DNA of 64,000 nucleotides from an uncultured delta proteobacterium (GTDB taxonomy: Bacteria > Desulfobacterota > Desulfobulbia > Desulfobulbales > Desulfocapsaceae), in NCBI GenBank assembly GCA_903901335.1, contig CAIUQR010000147.1, positions 31,120 through 95,119 on the forward strand, read 5' to 3'. The notes beneath the pieces are model-generated. The model was given only the letters and a program-made list of their open reading frames with translations, did no database searches and was not told where the DNA came from. This document shows, piece after piece, positions 62,783-64,000 of this stretch. How positions within the stretch are numbered: position 1 is the stretch's first letter; each line of letters begins with the position of its first letter. The position numbers and the translations under genes were made by a program.

Positions 62783-62880
62783 TGCTCGATTTTAATGCGA
62801 TTGAATGAAGGAAGTAAATTCCGGGATGTTCAGTCCGTTCCTCTCTCCTCTTCATTCCTTTCGAGAAGACACTTACTTTT

Positions 62881-62910
62881 GCCCGCATCGCGATCTTTCG
62901 CGATGCGGGC
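62881..62910 (-). terminator. 13-bp hairpin at the end of the Gln-rich gene
   Basis: GCCCGCATCGCGA and TCGCGATGCGGGC pair perfectly over 13 bases around a TCTT loop. It lies nine bases after the stop of the minus-strand gene. No good T-run follows on either strand, so the assignment as terminator rests on position and stem strength. Confidence 0.55.
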
Positions 62911-62918
62911 GGTATCAT

Positions 62919-64000
62919 TTATTGTTTGCACTTTGGATCGGTGGGATGCTGCTGGCAAAACTGACGTAGCGCTTCTTTTTGCTGCTGTTGTTGTTGCAAC
63001 TGTTGCTGTTGCTGTTGCTGCTGCAGGAGTTTCTGTTGCTGCTGTTGTTGTTGCAACTGCTGCTGTTGCTGTTGCTGCTGCAGGAGTTTTTGTTGTTGCT
63101 GTTCCTGCAGAACTTTCTGCTGCTGCTGTTGTTGCAACTGTTGCTGCTGCAGTACCTTTTGTTGTTGCTGTTCCTGCAGAACTTTCTGCTGCTGTTGTTG
63201 TTGCAACTGTTGCTGCTGCAGTACCTTTTGTTGTTGCTGTTCCTGCAGAACTTTCTGCTGCTGCTGTTGTTGCAACTGTTGCTGCTGCAGTACCTTTTGT
63301 TGTTGCTGTTCCTGCAGAACTTTCTGCTGCTGCTGTTGTTGCAATTGTTGCTGCTGCAGTACCTTTTGTTGTTGCTGTTCTTGCAGAACTTTCTGCTGTT
63401 GTTGTTGCAACTGTTGCTGCTGAAGCACTTTTTGCTGCTGCTGTTCCTGTAACTGTTGTTGCGAATTTACACCGGGAGAGGTTGTCACAGGCGGTTTATT
63501 GGGACCTGTCAGTCCGGATTGCGGGGTAGTTCCAGGCTGCAGTGTAGTTGTACCCGAAGTAGTGGTTGCGGGTGGCTTATTAGGGCCTGTCACTCCAGGT
63601 TGCTGTGTCTGAAGCGTATGCGGCGTCTGCGGACCTGTCAGTCCGGATTGCGGAGTAGTGCCAGGTTGCAGCGTATTTGAGCCAGGAGTGGTTGTTACAG
63701 GCGGTTTATTGGGACCCGTTACTCCAGGTTGTTGCGTCTGGAGCGTATGGGGTGTTCGCGGACCTGTCAGACCGGATTGCGGAGTAGTGCCAGGTTGCAG
63801 CGTATTTGCTCCAGGAGTGGTTGTTACAGGCGGTTTATTGGGACCCGTTACTCTAGGTTGTTGCGTCTGGAGCGTATGCGGCGTCCGCGGACCTGTCAGT
63901 CCGGATTGCGGAGTAGTGCCAGGTTGCAGCGTATTTGAGCCAGGACTGGTTGTTACAGGCGGTTTATTGGGACCCGTTACTCCAGGTTGTTGCGTCTGGA
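62919..64000 (-). CDS. Large Gln-rich tandem-repeat protein (5' partial)
   Basis: The frame runs open from the right edge; its start is outside the window. About 360 residues are visible. The upstream part consists of 43-residue Pro/Thr/Gly-rich repeats, with PNKPPVTT and LTGPxTPHTLQTQQPGVTG portions. Near 63470 it changes to polyglutamine blocks split by Lys-Val-Leu triplets (QQQKVLQ), continuing to ~62985. The short ordered end is Glu-Ala-Leu-Arg-Gln-Phe-Cys-Gln-Gln-His-Pro with a second Cys. The ATG/GTG at 63593 is only an internal codon. It may be a surface or structural protein, but there is no domain to say so. The repeats may vary in number. Confidence 0.8.
   Translation of the reverse strand, partial: QTQQPGVTGPNKPPVTTSPGSNTLQPGTTPQSGLTGPRTPHTLQTQQPRVTGPNKPPVTTTPGANTLQPGTTPQSGLTGPRTPHTLQTQQPGVTGPNKPPVTTTPGSNTLQPGTTPQSGLTGPQTPHTLQTQQPGVTGPNKPPATTTSGTTTLQPGTTPQSGLTGPNKPPVTTSPGVNSQQQLQEQQQQKVLQQQQLQQQQQKVLQEQQQQKVLQQQQLQQQQQQKVLQEQQQQKVLQQQQLQQQQQQKVLQEQQQQKVLQQQQLQQQQQQKVLQEQQQQKVLQQQQLQQQQQQKVLQEQQQQKLLQQQQQQQQLQQQQQQQKLLQQQQQQQQLQQQQQQKEALRQFCQQHPTDPKCKQ
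62985..63460 (-). repeat. Polyglutamine/KVL tandem repeat block
   Basis: CAG/CAA runs, seen as TTG, CTG and TGC triplets on the plus strand, alternate with a Lys-Val-Leu step about every 8-11 codons. The central copies repeat nearly exactly with a period near 63-66 bases. Copies near 62985-63090 are degenerate and longer. Triplet runs of this kind can expand or contract. Confidence 0.8.
63574..64000 (-). repeat. 129-bp tandem repeats encoding a Pro/Thr/Gly module
   Basis: A fixed marker (GGTTTATT or GGCTTATT on the plus strand) occurs at 63574, 63703, 63832 and 63961, exactly 129 bases apart. A shorter step of 81 bases lies before, at 63493. The copies are nearly identical and in frame (43 residues), and more copies probably lie past the window edge. 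Confidence 0.9.

Noticed and set aside
62985..63460. CRISPR-like periodic repeats in the Gln-rich gene
   Set aside because: The repeats are in-frame codon repeats without unique spacers, so they are coding tandem repeats, not a CRISPR array.

Overview
The window looks like the chromosome of an anaerobic Desulfobacterota bacterium, probably close to the Desulfobulbales. This rests on gene content, not on any marker tree. The pointers are a low-molecular-weight siroheme sulfite reductase (alSIR type), an indolepyruvate:ferredoxin oxidoreductase, a NifX-like/DUF134 pair, an NtrYX-DUF4390 block, and a candidate selenoprotein. Most genes are moderately GC-rich. A few genes are visibly AT-rich and look acquired. 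No rRNA, confident tRNA, CRISPR array, prophage or complete insertion sequence was found.

Layout: 0-1.2 kb holds the end of an unknown gene, a VanZ-like protein and a small hypothetical. 1.2-6.7 kb is a minus-strand block: DUF4390 protein, NtrY kinase, NtrX regulator, HemB. 6.8-8.1 kb carries a NifX-like protein and a DUF134 regulator, separated by a hairpin-rich gap. 8.1-12.1 kb has RF3, an OB-fold exported protein, a PanE-type reductase and a 5'-nucleotidase-like HAD protein. 12.3-16.3 kb is a compositionally different stretch with an EAL-HDOD protein, a ClC channel and an uncoded gap. 16.3-19.3 kb holds a nitroreductase, a Nudix hydrolase, and typA followed by a tiny ORF with an in-frame UGA in a Cys-x-x-Sec context. 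19.5-25.5 kb has a helicase, an exported protein and a heterodimeric ABC exporter. 25.6-33.8 kb is a mixed accessory region: orphan genes, lipoproteins, alSIR, an Old Yellow Enzyme, PilZ, and an RRM protein. 33.8-37.8 kb is a TesA-YbbAP block like that of E. coli. 37.9-43.4 kb has MarR plus a flavodoxin, then a CoA-disulfide/persulfide reductase and an ADP-forming acyl-CoA synthetase.

43.5-47.8 kb is an MgtA-type Mg2+ transport operon. It has two small upstream ORFs, one resembling a Mg2+-sensing leader peptide, and a PTS EIIA-domain protein behind the pump. 47.8-49.7 kb contains a frameshifted methyltransferase gene and an Rhs remnant. 49.9-61.4 kb is a long one-way cluster: iorAB, two phenylacetate-CoA ligase paralogues, an ACT-domain protein, two near-duplicate LIV binding proteins and the livHMGF transporter. 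Together these suggest uptake of branched or aromatic amino acids and oxidation of aryl-pyruvates or arylacetates through CoA thioesters with ferredoxin reduction. The distant acyl-CoA synthetase could recover ATP from such thioesters (inference). The window ends with rph, a PNPOx-like protein and the C-terminal part of a large Gln-rich repeat protein containing 129-bp tandem repeats.

The most novel items are the CxxU mini-selenoprotein candidate behind typA, with a SECIS-like hairpin, and the two unannotated small ORFs ahead of mgtA.
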